Positions 9,954 through 18,180 of a stretch of DNA of 64,000 nt are shown piece after piece (the stretch's first letter is position 1; each line of letters opens with the position of its first letter). A model generated the notes under the pieces. That model saw only the letters and a program-made list of their open reading frames with translations. It ran no database searches and was not told where the DNA came from. The stretch is from NCBI GenBank assembly GCA_934621605.1, contig CAKTUZ010000005.1, forward strand, positions 1-64,000, given 5' to 3'. A program made the position numbers and the translations under genes. Source of the stretch: an uncultured bacterium. Its GTDB lineage: Bacteria > Vulcanimicrobiota > Xenobia > Xenobiales > Xenobiaceae.

Positions 9954-11225
9954 TTATTCTTGGCGATTGCATTCCAATACATCTTTATAGAAGACCGTTT
10001 TCCATTGTATATAAGTAATCATGGCGCCGCCAATTATAAAGCAAATAATTAACAGAGTTTCCATAGCCGTCATGCCCAAGCGCTCGGTAAAAACGCCTTG
10101 TAAAGCGGCGATAATGCTCATAGCTCCCCAGGCGGTAAAAGTATTTAAAGAGCCAAAGGCTGTTTTGTCACCAACACTAGGGAACATGTCAGGTACGCTA
10201 ATAACTAAAGCCATAGAGTAAATACGATCTAAAGTCATAAAGATGGCAATAGCTGCCACGGCGGCGGTTATATTTAGTTTGCCATAAATAAAAATGGGCA
10301 AAAGTACCAGCGAAAGAATAATGCTAACCAAAAAAGTGGGGCGGTGGCCGAAGCGCTTCATAATGCTGTTGGTAAAGAAGTTGATAAGGCAATCGGCCAA
10401 ACCGATAATAAGTAAGGCTAAGCTCACTTCTTTAAGGTCGAGCTTGTAGTGGTAGGGGAACCAAAGGCCGCACAAAGAGTAAAAGCCAAAGTAGGCCATG
10501 CGATTGATGGTTGAACCCACATAATAAGTGATGGCGTGAGGTACGGCCAAAGCTTTTTTGTACGGTTCGACAATAGCTTTGCATACAGAAAAAAGGCTTT
10601 TAAAAGTTAAATTTTGGCATAAAGGTGAAGCTTTTTCTTCTTGAGGTTGGTCGCTGGGCTGCTCGCCTTCGTTTTTGTGTTCGGTTGGGTAAAACCAAGC
10701 TAAAGCCAAACCGCTGGCCGCCGTAAGCAAAGCAATAATTAGAATCGGTACACGCCAATTGAAATCGACTGTAAGCCAACCGGCCAGCGGTACGCCCACA
10801 GCTGTTGCTAAAGGGCGAGCCGACATTAAGACGGCGATCATAGCCGGGAAATAGGCTTTGGAAACGCCATGGAAAGTTAGGCTCCACATAATGGAAGCTA
10901 CGAAGCCTGCTCCCAAGCCGGACAAGGCTCGCCAGACTAAGCCCAGCTCAAAGGAAGAAGAAAAAGCAAAGGCTGCTTGAGTGAGCGCTAAAAGGAGCGT
11001 GCACCAAAAGAGCAATTTGCTTGATTTAAAAGCCGAAACTAGCGAAGGGCCAAAAATAAGGCCAGCTACGGTGCCGCCGGTACAAAAAGAAATGAACAGC
11101 AGAGCCGTATGGGCCGGAATGGCGAAGCTTTGGCCAATAACGTCAGCCATGGGAGAGATGGCATTGTCGATTGAATTGAAAGCAAAAATTAAAATAAAAG
11201 CTAAAACGACAACGACTCTCTCCAT
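9954..11225 (-). CDS. Major facilitator superfamily transporter (putative efflux)
   Basis: This is a 423-residue integral membrane protein with about 12 hydrophobic segments and a central charged loop (near 178-200), the usual 6+6 MFS layout. The motif LVWRALSGLGAGFVASIMWSL resembles the third-fourth segment of drug/sugar exporters. It is the last gene of a minus-strand operon, 25 bases after an ATP-grasp ligase that overlaps a radical SAM enzyme. That position suggests it exports the product of those enzymes. Substrate is unknown. The fold call is firm; the export role is inferred. Confidence 0.8.
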   Translation of the reverse strand: MERVVVVLAFILIFAFNSIDNAISPMADVIGQSFAIPAHTALLFISFCTGGTVAGLIFGPSLVSAFKSSKLLFWCTLLLALTQAAFAFSSSFELGLVWRALSGLGAGFVASIMWSLTFHGVSKAYFPAMIAVLMSARPLATAVGVPLAGWLTVDFNWRVPILIIALLTAASGLALAWFYPTEHKNEGEQPSDQPQEEKASPLCQNLTFKSLFSVCKAIVEPYKKALAVPHAITYYVGSTINRMAYFGFYSLCGLWFPYHYKLDLKEVSLALLIIGLADCLINFFTNSIMKRFGHRPTFLVSIILSLVLLPIFIYGKLNITAAVAAIAIFMTLDRIYSMALVISVPDMFPSVGDKTAFGSLNTFTAWGAMSIIAALQGVFTERLGMTAMETLLIICFIIGGAMITYIQWKTVFYKDVLECNRQE

Positions 11226-11250
11226 AGTTGCGAACCTCTGATGTGCGAAA

Positions 11251-12561
11251 TTAGTGCAACTCTTTTAAGGCTCGAGCAGCTAGGGCCAGAGCAGACTCAA
11301 CATATTCTTCGCTTTCGCCTAAAGCGGCCAGGGCCACGGTGCCATGGGTCGGCGGCGAAGTTATTACCAGTCCGCGTCTGCCTTTCGTTTTGTGCAAAAG
11401 GAGCGGTTCCCCTTCATAGGTGAGTGAGCTCAATTTGGTTAGCAATTCGTCTGTATTGGCGGCTGTAGTAGGTAGCGACTCTCTGGAACTTATATGCAAG
11501 CTTGACCAATGGGCTCCGAAGAAGTGTCTGGCGACGTCAATTACGTAGCCAAAGCCGTTATGGCGGAAGTTGCACTCCAAGAAGACGGGTTCAAGTCTGC
11601 CTTGGGCATTTCTGGTTAAACCCCAGTCCATATTTAAATAGCCGCGAGCGCCGGCCAAATAGACCGAACGGCCTAAGCGGTCGATGTCGGCCAACAACTT
11701 AGACAGAGCTTCGTCGGCTTCTGGGCCTACCACATTGGCCGGATAGTCAAAGCCGCACCAACCGCCGCGGTTGTCGAAAACTTGACTATCTAGACCCACA
11801 AAATGGCAACCTTGATCGTCGATTAAGTTCAGTGAACCGCAGACCGTTTCGAAGTTAATAAAATGCTCTACCAAGACTCGGCTACCGCCATACCAATCGG
11901 ATATGGCAGCTTTGAGCTCGGCAGCCGTGCCCGCCAAGTTGCCGGCACCACCAGCCGACTGAATTTTACGCAACATAAGCCGAGGCTGATTCTGACCGTT
12001 TTGCTCGCTCAGCTGGGCTGAGACGGTGTCTATGGTATTTTCCAAAGCGGTTAAACTGTCGGCACACATACCGGGCGGTACTTGGCAGCCCGCACCTATA
12101 GCCAAGGCTTTGCAAAAGTCTTTGCTATTTAGATTATCTATTAAGCCCAAAGCTAAATATTTGGGATCGGTGCCCTTAACCGGAAGTTCCAGCTGTCGAC
12201 TCAATTCCATAATGGGCTCTGTCTGAATGTAAGGCTCGACAAACCAACCTTCGCCCTGACAGCGCTCTTTTATGGCTTGTCTGGCTATATTGTCAGCTCT
12301 AATAGCGTCGGTTAAAAGACAGCTCTCGGCCATTTTAACATTGATAACCGTTTGCTCTGGTGAGCCCAAGTTTAACAAAGAACAAATATATCTCTGAAAA
12401 GAGGGTTCTATTTGAGTAGGCGTTACCAAAACGTCTCCGGGATTAAGTGAGCAAAGAAAACGCGGAAATACCTTTAAAGTTTTATGCTGAAAAAAATCGG
12501 TAAAGCCGCCTTCAGAGCTGGGAATTACATTTTCAGCGTTGGGTAAAAAAAGTTTAGGCAT
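11251..12561 (-). CDS. ATP-grasp ligase, putative peptide/amide-bond forming
   Basis: The protein has 436 residues. The first 100 or so resemble the 'pre-ATP-grasp' domain of peptide-type ligases. The ATP-grasp core includes RLMLRKIQSAGGAGN (about 190-204), GSRVLVEHFI, and the metal-binding end LNMDWGL...PVFLECNFRHNGFG. Asp, Glu and Asn are retained for Mg-ATP binding. ATP-grasp enzymes join a carboxylate to an amine or thiol through an acyl-phosphate. The start overlaps the end of the radical SAM gene by 8 bases and the MFS gene follows after 25, so the three are probably one transcript. The exact product is unknown. Confidence 0.75.
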   Translation of the reverse strand: MPKLFLPNAENVIPSSEGGFTDFFQHKTLKVFPRFLCSLNPGDVLVTPTQIEPSFQRYICSLLNLGSPEQTVINVKMAESCLLTDAIRADNIARQAIKERCQGEGWFVEPYIQTEPIMELSRQLELPVKGTDPKYLALGLIDNLNSKDFCKALAIGAGCQVPPGMCADSLTALENTIDTVSAQLSEQNGQNQPRLMLRKIQSAGGAGNLAGTAAELKAAISDWYGGSRVLVEHFINFETVCGSLNLIDDQGCHFVGLDSQVFDNRGGWCGFDYPANVVGPEADEALSKLLADIDRLGRSVYLAGARGYLNMDWGLTRNAQGRLEPVFLECNFRHNGFGYVIDVARHFFGAHWSSLHISSRESLPTTAANTDELLTKLSSLTYEGEPLLLHKTKGRRGLVITSPPTHGTVALAALGESEEYVESALALAARALKELH

Positions 12562-13516
12562 AGAATTTGCCGTCGCAAAGCATATTGCGAGGATATTTTT
12601 GTAAATTCAAGCCACGAATGCTCTTTAAAGAGCAAAGCACGAACTGGAAATTGCGTTGCATAAGAGCGGTGGCTACTTTATCTACGGAAGCTAAGGCTAC
12701 CTCGTTCTTTTGAGCAAAGGAAATAGTATCGTCTTGGCCGGGCAAAATTTTACGGCTGGCATCAAAATCGTAGCGGGACAAGATTTTATCTAATTCAGCC
12801 GGATCTAAAGCTTGACGTACAGCATCCATAATGCCGGGCGAGAAGAGCAAATAAGACCACATTACTCGCTTCAAATGGTGCTGCTCTAATAAGTCGAGGA
12901 AAGGCAACAGAGCGTCGTCACGGTCGTCAATTTGAGCAATAAAAGGATCGAGGTGAATAGTTGTTTGACAGCCAGCTTGGCAAATTTCTTCAGCAGCTTC
13001 CAAACGAGGTTTTAAAGGCTTTAAGTTTTTCACAAACTTGGCCAAGGGGTTGGGATTGAGCATAACCGAAGGACTGAAAGCGGCATTATAGGAGAACTTT
13101 TCGCGGCAATTGATAATTAAATCGATAATTTCGCGATTGGGAAGTCCTTTGGTGGTAATAATAATACGATTAACTTTAGAAGTACTGAGTATTTTTAATA
13201 TTTCCAAGCTCAGGCCGTTTTCTACGAACTTGGGCGTAAAAATATCAGTGTAGCGGGAAAGTTTTAAAATGTTAATATTGCCAGAATTCACTTCTTCGTG
13301 AATGCGACGCAGCAATTCTTCTGCAGGGAAAAGTAGAGCCGGATCGTCAAACTTGGCTTGCAATTCGCCTAAAGTATTGTTGACGGCCACACGGGAGCGA
13401 GCATAGCAATAAGGACAGTTATGCTGACAGCCTACCCAAGGCTCCAGATAATGATATTTTCCATACCAGCATGTTCCTAAGGAACCGGGAGCAAATAAAG
13501 TTACTTTTTCTTCCAT
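12554..13516 (-). CDS. Radical SAM enzyme, spore-photoproduct-lyase-like
   Basis: The 320-residue protein carries the radical SAM cluster motif CQHNCPYCYA (CxxxCxxC) near residue 32, preceded by an unusual GTCWYGKYHYLEPWVG. LKLSRYTDIFTP and IIITTKGLPNREI follow in the TIM-barrel-type pattern seen in the SplB and related rSAM proteins. No SPASM or B12 domain is seen. I prefer ATG 13516 (MEEKVTLFAPG) over an in-frame TTG at 13564, because neither has a strong ribosome site and the homologous region starts at the later one. It is the first gene of the rSAM/ATP-grasp/MFS operon. Substrate unknown; it is not a sporulation gene by context. Confidence 0.7.
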   Translation of the reverse strand: MEEKVTLFAPGSLGTCWYGKYHYLEPWVGCQHNCPYCYARSRVAVNNTLGELQAKFDDPALLFPAEELLRRIHEEVNSGNINILKLSRYTDIFTPKFVENGLSLEILKILSTSKVNRIIITTKGLPNREIIDLIINCREKFSYNAAFSPSVMLNPNPLAKFVKNLKPLKPRLEAAEEICQAGCQTTIHLDPFIAQIDDRDDALLPFLDLLEQHHLKRVMWSYLLFSPGIMDAVRQALDPAELDKILSRYDFDASRKILPGQDDTISFAQKNEVALASVDKVATALMQRNFQFVLCSLKSIRGLNLQKYPRNMLCDGKFYA

Positions 13517-13599
13517 CTGTACATGTTCTCGTTTATTCAAAAGATATTCTTTGCTTATAAGCAAAATATGTCGAACCTATCGGGAAAGACAGTGCAGAA

Positions 13600-13627
13600 G
13601 CGGCTTTCTGTACAAAAATAAAGCCGC
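13600..13627. repeat. Inverted repeat with 8-bp arms (GCGGCTTT/AAAGCCGC)
   Basis: Perfect 8-base arms at 13600-13607 and 13620-13627 sit upstream of the radical SAM gene, in the space after the methyltransferase. A second hairpin with the same AAGCCGC arms lies at 13679-13703. It could be a second terminator or a leader hairpin of the rSAM operon. Confidence 0.5.
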
Positions 13628-13678
13628 GCAACCTAAAACAACAGAGGTTATTCCCTCCATTGTCTCACACAAATAAAT

Positions 13679-13703
13679 AAGCCGCAAGCAAAAAGAGCGG
13701 CTT
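13679..13703 (-). terminator. Hairpin/terminator after the methyltransferase gene
   Basis: AAGCCGC (13679-13685) pairs with GCGGCTT (13697-13703). On the minus strand the arm is followed by ATTTATTTG, a T-rich but imperfect tail. Confidence 0.55.
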
Positions 13704-13737
13704 AAGAATTGATTATAAGGAAAAATAAAGAACGTCT

Positions 13738-14400
13738 TTAGATTTTTTTCAGCATTATACCGCCATAGAAGGAACATTTAGGCATAAGCTTGATTAATTT
13801 GAAACCGGCGTTTTCTAAGCAGTTCTGCCAATATCTCACTCCGCAGGGGAATTCGTTGAGGAAGCTGTTCATAACGTCATGCTCTTTAGCTTTCCAGGCT
13901 GCACCATAATAGCGAGCAGCTTCTTCTTTTAATTTTTCCCAATTGTCCATTAGTTGCGGACGCTCAAATTCGAAGAAAATGCCGTCTTCTATATACAGCA
14001 GGGCGCCGCTTTTAAAGGCCGGGCCGATATTTTTAGCAAAGATAGCTTTCTCTGCGTCGGTCAAGTGATGCAGAGCTTTTCGAGAAAAGCCTTTAGTGAA
14101 AATATTAGGCTGAGGCTTGTAGGCAGCAAAAGAACTACAGATAAGTTCGGCATTGGGGCAATGGCTCAAATTTTTACCGGTAAGTTCGATTTGTAGTCGG
14201 GAGATATCCAAGCCGTATACTTTTTGAGCTCTGGCAGCAGCTAAGCCCAAAAATTCGCCGTTGCCGCAACCAAAGTCGATCAATATATCCTCGGCGCCGA
14301 CCTCCAACCAGTTTAAACATTGCCGAAAATAATCGGCCTCTGTAGCGTAGTTTTTGTTGTAATAAGCTACATATTCATCGTTTAACCAATTTTCTTCCAT
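13738..14400 (-). CDS. Class I SAM-dependent methyltransferase
   Basis: This 220-residue protein has the SAM-binding motif I IDFGCGNGEFLGLA (about 41-54) and the acidic motif II VYGLDISRLQIEL. It resembles small-molecule methyltransferases of the Methyltransf_11/25 group more than DNA or rRNA enzymes. The gene ends an operon that begins with a DsrE-like gene and a GT2 glycosyltransferase, with 12 bases between it and the latter. A role in modifying a lipid-linked or secreted compound is possible, but the substrate cannot be read from the sequence. Confidence 0.75.
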   Translation of the reverse strand: MEENWLNDEYVAYYNKNYATEADYFRQCLNWLEVGAEDILIDFGCGNGEFLGLAAARAQKVYGLDISRLQIELTGKNLSHCPNAELICSSFAAYKPQPNIFTKGFSRKALHHLTDAEKAIFAKNIGPAFKSGALLYIEDGIFFEFERPQLMDNWEKLKEEAARYYGAAWKAKEHDVMNSFLNEFPCGVRYWQNCLENAGFKLIKLMPKCSFYGGIMLKKI

Positions 14401-14412
14401 AACGGTGGCTCC

Positions 14413-15162
14413 TTATTTATTTCCGGGAAAAGGAGTATAGGGCACTTTAGTATGCTGAGGATGATTTTTCAGCCAATAGAGAGTAAGGGCCCATAAGTGC
14501 TTCAGGTAGTTGATAATTTCACCGCCTCCGAATTTGCTTTTGCCTGCCAGGCGATCTTCAAAAATAAAGGGTACTTCGGTGACGGTTTTATAGTGGCCCT
14601 TGATTAAAACTTCCAAGTTGATCTTAAAACCTATGGGGTTGAGTTCGGCTCCCTCAATTACTTGGCGGCGCATAAGCATATAACCGCTGGTTACGTCGTT
14701 AACTGGACAAATCGGCCAGCCTAGGGCTACAGCCGTTAAGGAAGTAATGCGTCTGTACCAGGGCCAATTGCGCACTCCACCTCCTTTTATGTAGCGGCTG
14801 CCCATAGCTATATCGGCTCCGCCGTCGGTAATGGAATAAACCATATCGGGCAAAATATTAGGATCGTGGGATAAGTCGGCATCGATTACTCCTAATATCT
14901 CACCTTCTCCGGCTTGCCAACCGGCTACAACCGCAGAGGAGAGGCCGAGTTTGCCGCTCCTTTTAACGACTTTTATTCGTCCTTGATATTTATCGCTGAG
15001 CGATTCGGCCAAAGCGGCTGTACCGTCGGGCGAATTGTCATCGACTACGACCAGTTCTCCGCTAATAGAAGCTCTGTTCAAAGCGCCGAAGACTTTCTCT
15101 GCTAAAACCGGCAGAGTCTCTTTTTCATTGTAAGTGGGTACGATCAGCGAAAGTTGAATCAT
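14413..15162 (-). CDS. GT2 polyprenyl-phosphate glycosyltransferase (DPM1-like)
   Basis: The 249-residue protein begins LSLIVPTYNEKETLPVLAE and carries VVVDDNSPDGT and the metal-binding DADLSHDP at about 93-100, all typical of dolichol-/polyprenyl-phosphate mannose synthases. The family transfers a hexose from a nucleotide sugar to a lipid phosphate at the inner face of the membrane for later glycan or protein glycosylation. It lacks the C-terminal GtrA membrane domain of some relatives. The gene follows the DsrE gene by 2 bases, and the spacing shows cotranscription. The acceptor and sugar are inferred from family only. Confidence 0.85.
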   Translation of the reverse strand: MIQLSLIVPTYNEKETLPVLAEKVFGALNRASISGELVVVDDNSPDGTAALAESLSDKYQGRIKVVKRSGKLGLSSAVVAGWQAGEGEILGVIDADLSHDPNILPDMVYSITDGGADIAMGSRYIKGGGVRNWPWYRRITSLTAVALGWPICPVNDVTSGYMLMRRQVIEGAELNPIGFKINLEVLIKGHYKTVTEVPFIFEDRLAGKSKFGGGEIINYLKHLWALTLYWLKNHPQHTKVPYTPFPGNK

Positions 15163-15164
15163 GA

Positions 15165-15671
15165 CTAGAAACGTATAACCTTTTCCGATTTAAGGCAAAT
15201 CTCTGCAATTAGATGGGGCGATACTAAATGGCCGACCTTTATTTTGTCGCTCAAGGATAATTTTTGAGCCGAATGCTCGCAAATACGCAGAGAGCAGCCG
15301 CGCTTTTGCAAAAGTTGTAAGGTAGGCAACAACCGAGAACTTTCGGTACATAGGCGTACCGCCTCATGCATAAAAATCATAAATCTGGGCAGTTCCGGTA
15401 AGTTGTTTAGGCCTACAATAACGTCATGCAAAAGCTCTTCGCCCAAAGTATCGGGAGCGCCGATGTAAGTTTGGCAAAGAAGAACGGCGCCGTATAATTT
15501 GTGAGAATCGGCGTCGGCCAACTGGGAATATTCGGCGAAGGGACGGCCGCTGCGCAGAGCGCTCAAATAATATTGGAGATCTTTTTCTTCAAAGCGCGGA
15601 GGAGTAGTAAGACTCACTTTTCCTTTAACTCTCGAAACTTTTGGGCTGTCCTGACGGCCTTTCAAGTTCAA
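15165..15671 (-). CDS. DsrE-fold protein, YedF C-terminal domain type
   Basis: The last 100 residues (IFMHEAVRLCTESSRLLPTL through GHLVSPHLIAEICLKSEKVI) match the DsrE-like half of YedF proteins, which in the family sits after a TusA domain in selenium or sulfur metabolism. Here the TusA half is absent. The family's SCGTCL cysteine region reads RICEHSAQ, keeping only one Cys. The first 60 residues are charged and unassigned. It is the promoter-proximal gene of the DsrE/GT2/methyltransferase operon and diverges from the gene at 15856. Function unknown; sulfur-transfer chemistry is only a possibility. Confidence 0.6.
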   Translation of the reverse strand: MNLKGRQDSPKVSRVKGKVSLTTPPRFEEKDLQYYLSALRSGRPFAEYSQLADADSHKLYGAVLLCQTYIGAPDTLGEELLHDVIVGLNNLPELPRFMIFMHEAVRLCTESSRLLPTLQLLQKRGCSLRICEHSAQKLSLSDKIKVGHLVSPHLIAEICLKSEKVIRF

Positions 15672-15855
15672 CAGCCTTTCCCCTTCTGGGCTATCGCTTT
15701 TGACTTATGGGCGCTTTGCTTCGGCCCCTTGCGAAGGCCTAAAGGTGGCGGCAGGAATAGACGCAATAAACAAGAATGCGCGACCGAATACGGCTCGGCA
15801 GAGACATATTTTAGCTGGCGTACTGTCGCGCCCACCGGAAGGTTAGGCTGTCCCC

Positions 15856-17232
15856 ATGAATTCATTTACGAGCGCCGAGATCAAAAACAGATTGAGCCGT
15901 TTAATCGGCGGTTTTCGTTGGCGCGCTGTGGTTATGGTGGCTGTCATTTATCTATTCTCTTTCAGTATTGTAGCCGGTTCTGTAATTTGTTTGGCTCGCA
16001 CCCGAGGTAAAGAAGAACTTTCTTTCGCTTTGGTGCAAAGTGTGAAAGCTTTTGGTTATGCCGGTACGCGTGAATTTGACACTGCCGTTACGCAAGCCGA
16101 GTTTTTGGCTGCCGATTCTTGCCTTGACGCCTACAGGCACAGTCCCAATCTCAAGCAAAGTTTCGCTTCGCTTTCCGAAGCCGACAAAAAACAACTTAGC
16201 GGCGATATGCTTACCGCCTTGGCCAATATTTCTAAGGACGCAGTTGCTGTTGTCGATTCTGAGGGCGAGGTATGTTTCTTTACAGAGCGTACTGCACCCA
16301 AAGAAAAAGGTGGCGGCGCTCCTGCCGAAATCGATTTTGGCAAGGCGGAAAACCATGATAAGCAAAGCGAGACGGCCGCTAAAAGTGAGACCGATAAAAA
16401 TTTGGATAAACTTGAGGCTGATTTCTTGGATTCCGTCTTTAAGTTTGGCGAAGCCGGCAAAGGATGCTTGCGCTTTAGCTCTTCCTCTTCTGCGCCTCTC
16501 TATAATGTAGTGGCTGTACCTTTGAATAAGGGAAGTAAAGATGAAAAGAAGAGGGGGGCTTTGCTTTTAGCTGAGCGGATTGACGATAAAACGTTAGTTA
16601 AATGGAGTCAGAATATGCCTCCTGGCCTTTTGGTCTTGGTCTCTCAGGGCAAGTTGGTTTCAGCTTACGATAAACGCTCTGATTCGCGTCCTACTCCCAC
16701 TATGGCTGCCGAGTTGGATAAAATGCTCAAATATTGGAGCCCGCGCCAAAATCTTGCCGAATCTGGCAAAGGCAGCTCTCAGTTTAAGATTACCAGTTCC
16801 GACGTCAAGTTGGCAGGCAAAACTTGGAAAGCGGCTGTAGCCGAGCTGGATAGCAGCAAAAAACGCGAAGCAGTGGCCTATGTAGTCTTCTTGGCTGATC
16901 CTATGAATTTAGATCAAGAAGTGAGCCAACATGTATGGGTTTTAGGTATATGTTTGGCTGTCACTCTGATTATACAAAGTGTGTTAGTCTATTTCTTGAG
17001 TCCGCTCTGTTTGCGCTTTGCCAGAGTCCACTTACAAGCCGGTTCAGCCCATTTAGCTTCTTTAGAAGCAAAGTCGCGCCAAACTCAAAACCAGGCTGCC
17101 TCAGATAACGCCATCGCTAAACCTGCTTCCGTAGTCAATTCTATTGCCGAGGCTGCGCCTGGAGCCGGAACTGAAGCTTCTGCTAATCCTGTCGCTCCTA
17201 TTGCTTCTGGTAGTGAAGAAGCCAAAAACTAA
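15856..17232 (+). CDS. Two-TM membrane protein with a large periplasmic domain, sensor-like
   Basis: The 458-residue protein has a TM helix at about 24-46 (RWRAVVMVAVIYLFSFSIVA) and a second at about 358-384 (VWVLGICLAVTLIIQSVLVYFL). About 310 residues lie between them outside the membrane, and the C-terminal tail is rich in Ala and Ser. The topology and the pattern (VAVVDSEGEVCFF, LLLAERIDDKTL) resemble Cache-type sensor regions. No HAMP, kinase, cyclase or methyl-accepting domain follows, so the output partner is not on this protein. The start at 15856 is the only good Met. tlyA follows after a terminator. Confidence 0.55.
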   Translation: MNSFTSAEIKNRLSRLIGGFRWRAVVMVAVIYLFSFSIVAGSVICLARTRGKEELSFALVQSVKAFGYAGTREFDTAVTQAEFLAADSCLDAYRHSPNLKQSFASLSEADKKQLSGDMLTALANISKDAVAVVDSEGEVCFFTERTAPKEKGGGAPAEIDFGKAENHDKQSETAAKSETDKNLDKLEADFLDSVFKFGEAGKGCLRFSSSSSAPLYNVVAVPLNKGSKDEKKRGALLLAERIDDKTLVKWSQNMPPGLLVLVSQGKLVSAYDKRSDSRPTPTMAAELDKMLKYWSPRQNLAESGKGSSQFKITSSDVKLAGKTWKAAVAELDSSKKREAVAYVVFLADPMNLDQEVSQHVWVLGICLAVTLIIQSVLVYFLSPLCLRFARVHLQAGSAHLASLEAKSRQTQNQAASDNAIAKPASVVNSIAEAAPGAGTEASANPVAPIASGSEEAKN

Positions 17233-17256
17233 ATTAATATTTGTATTTACTGCACT

Positions 17257-17287
17257 AAGGCCAAGGTTTGAGCCCGGCCTTTTTTGT
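17257..17287 (+). terminator. Terminator after the two-TM protein
   Basis: AAGGCC (17257-17262) pairs with GGCCTT (17276-17281), followed by a T run. It separates this gene from tlyA. Confidence 0.6.
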
Positions 17288-17310
17288 TGAAATAAAAGAA
17301 AGCTACTCTT

Positions 17311-18138
17311 ATGAAAAAAACCAAAGTGCGTCTCGATTTGCTTTTGGTAGAGCGAGCCTTGGCTCCCACTCGAGAAAAAGCTAAATCTCTGTTGATGACC
17401 GGTCAAATTTTTGTCAATGGTGTCTGTCGCGACAAAGCTGGTTTTTTGGTCGATGAGGAATCGGAAATAACGATCCAGGGGAGGGGTATACCTTTTTCCA
17501 GTCGCGGCGGTTTTAAATTGGAGAAAGCTTTACATTCTTTCGAAATATCTCCTCAAGACAAGATTGTGGCTGATTTGGGCGCTTCTACCGGTGGTTTTAC
17601 TGATTGCTTGCTTAAAGGCGGAGCAGCTAAAGTTTACGCTGTAGATGTAGGTAAGGGGCTTTTGGATTATAAACTTACCCAAGACAGTCGCGTAGTGGTT
17701 ATGGATCGCACCAATGCTCGCTATTTAACTCGCGAGATGTTTGCCGAACCTTTGGATTTGGTCACTATGGATTTGTCTTTTATCTCTTTGGAGCTTATTT
17801 TGCCTGCCGCCAAAGAGCTTTTGGCTGCCGAGGGGCGGATCGTCTGTTTGATTAAGCCTCAATTTGAAGCTGGCCCCAAAAATATTAAAGGCGGTGTGGT
17901 ACGTCGCCCTGAAGTACATGAGCAAGTTCTGACTAATTTTATAGCTTTTTGTCAAAGTATTGGTTTACTAGTAGAAAAATTGACGTTTTCGCCTATTAAA
18001 GGGCCTGCCGGCAATATTGAATTTTTGGCTTGTCTAACGATTGCTGATAGGGAAGAGCGCAGTTGCAATTCTGAAAACGGCGAATATGCTTGGGATATTA
18101 AAGAGTTAGTTTCTCAAGCTTGGCAAGAGGCTAAATAG
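17311..18138 (+). CDS. tlyA: TlyA-family 2'-O-rRNA methyltransferase
   Basis: The 275-residue protein has an S4 RNA-binding domain (residues 5-65, VRLDLLLVERALAPTREKAK) followed by an FtsJ/RrmJ-type SAM fold with VADLGASTGGFTDCLLKGGA and the catalytic-site KPQFEAGPKN. TlyA in mycobacteria methylates C1409 of 16S and C1920 of 23S rRNA at the 2'-O position. Others act on one of these sites. The length and order match the family. mlaD follows in the same direction 42 bases later and could be cotranscribed. Confidence 0.9.
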   Translation: MKKTKVRLDLLLVERALAPTREKAKSLLMTGQIFVNGVCRDKAGFLVDEESEITIQGRGIPFSSRGGFKLEKALHSFEISPQDKIVADLGASTGGFTDCLLKGGAAKVYAVDVGKGLLDYKLTQDSRVVVMDRTNARYLTREMFAEPLDLVTMDLSFISLELILPAAKELLAAEGRIVCLIKPQFEAGPKNIKGGVVRRPEVHEQVLTNFIAFCQSIGLLVEKLTFSPIKGPAGNIEFLACLTIADREERSCNSENGEYAWDIKELVSQAWQEAK

Positions 18139-18180
18139 AAGTAGTCGGCTCCGAGCAATACAGACTAAGGAGAAATCAGC

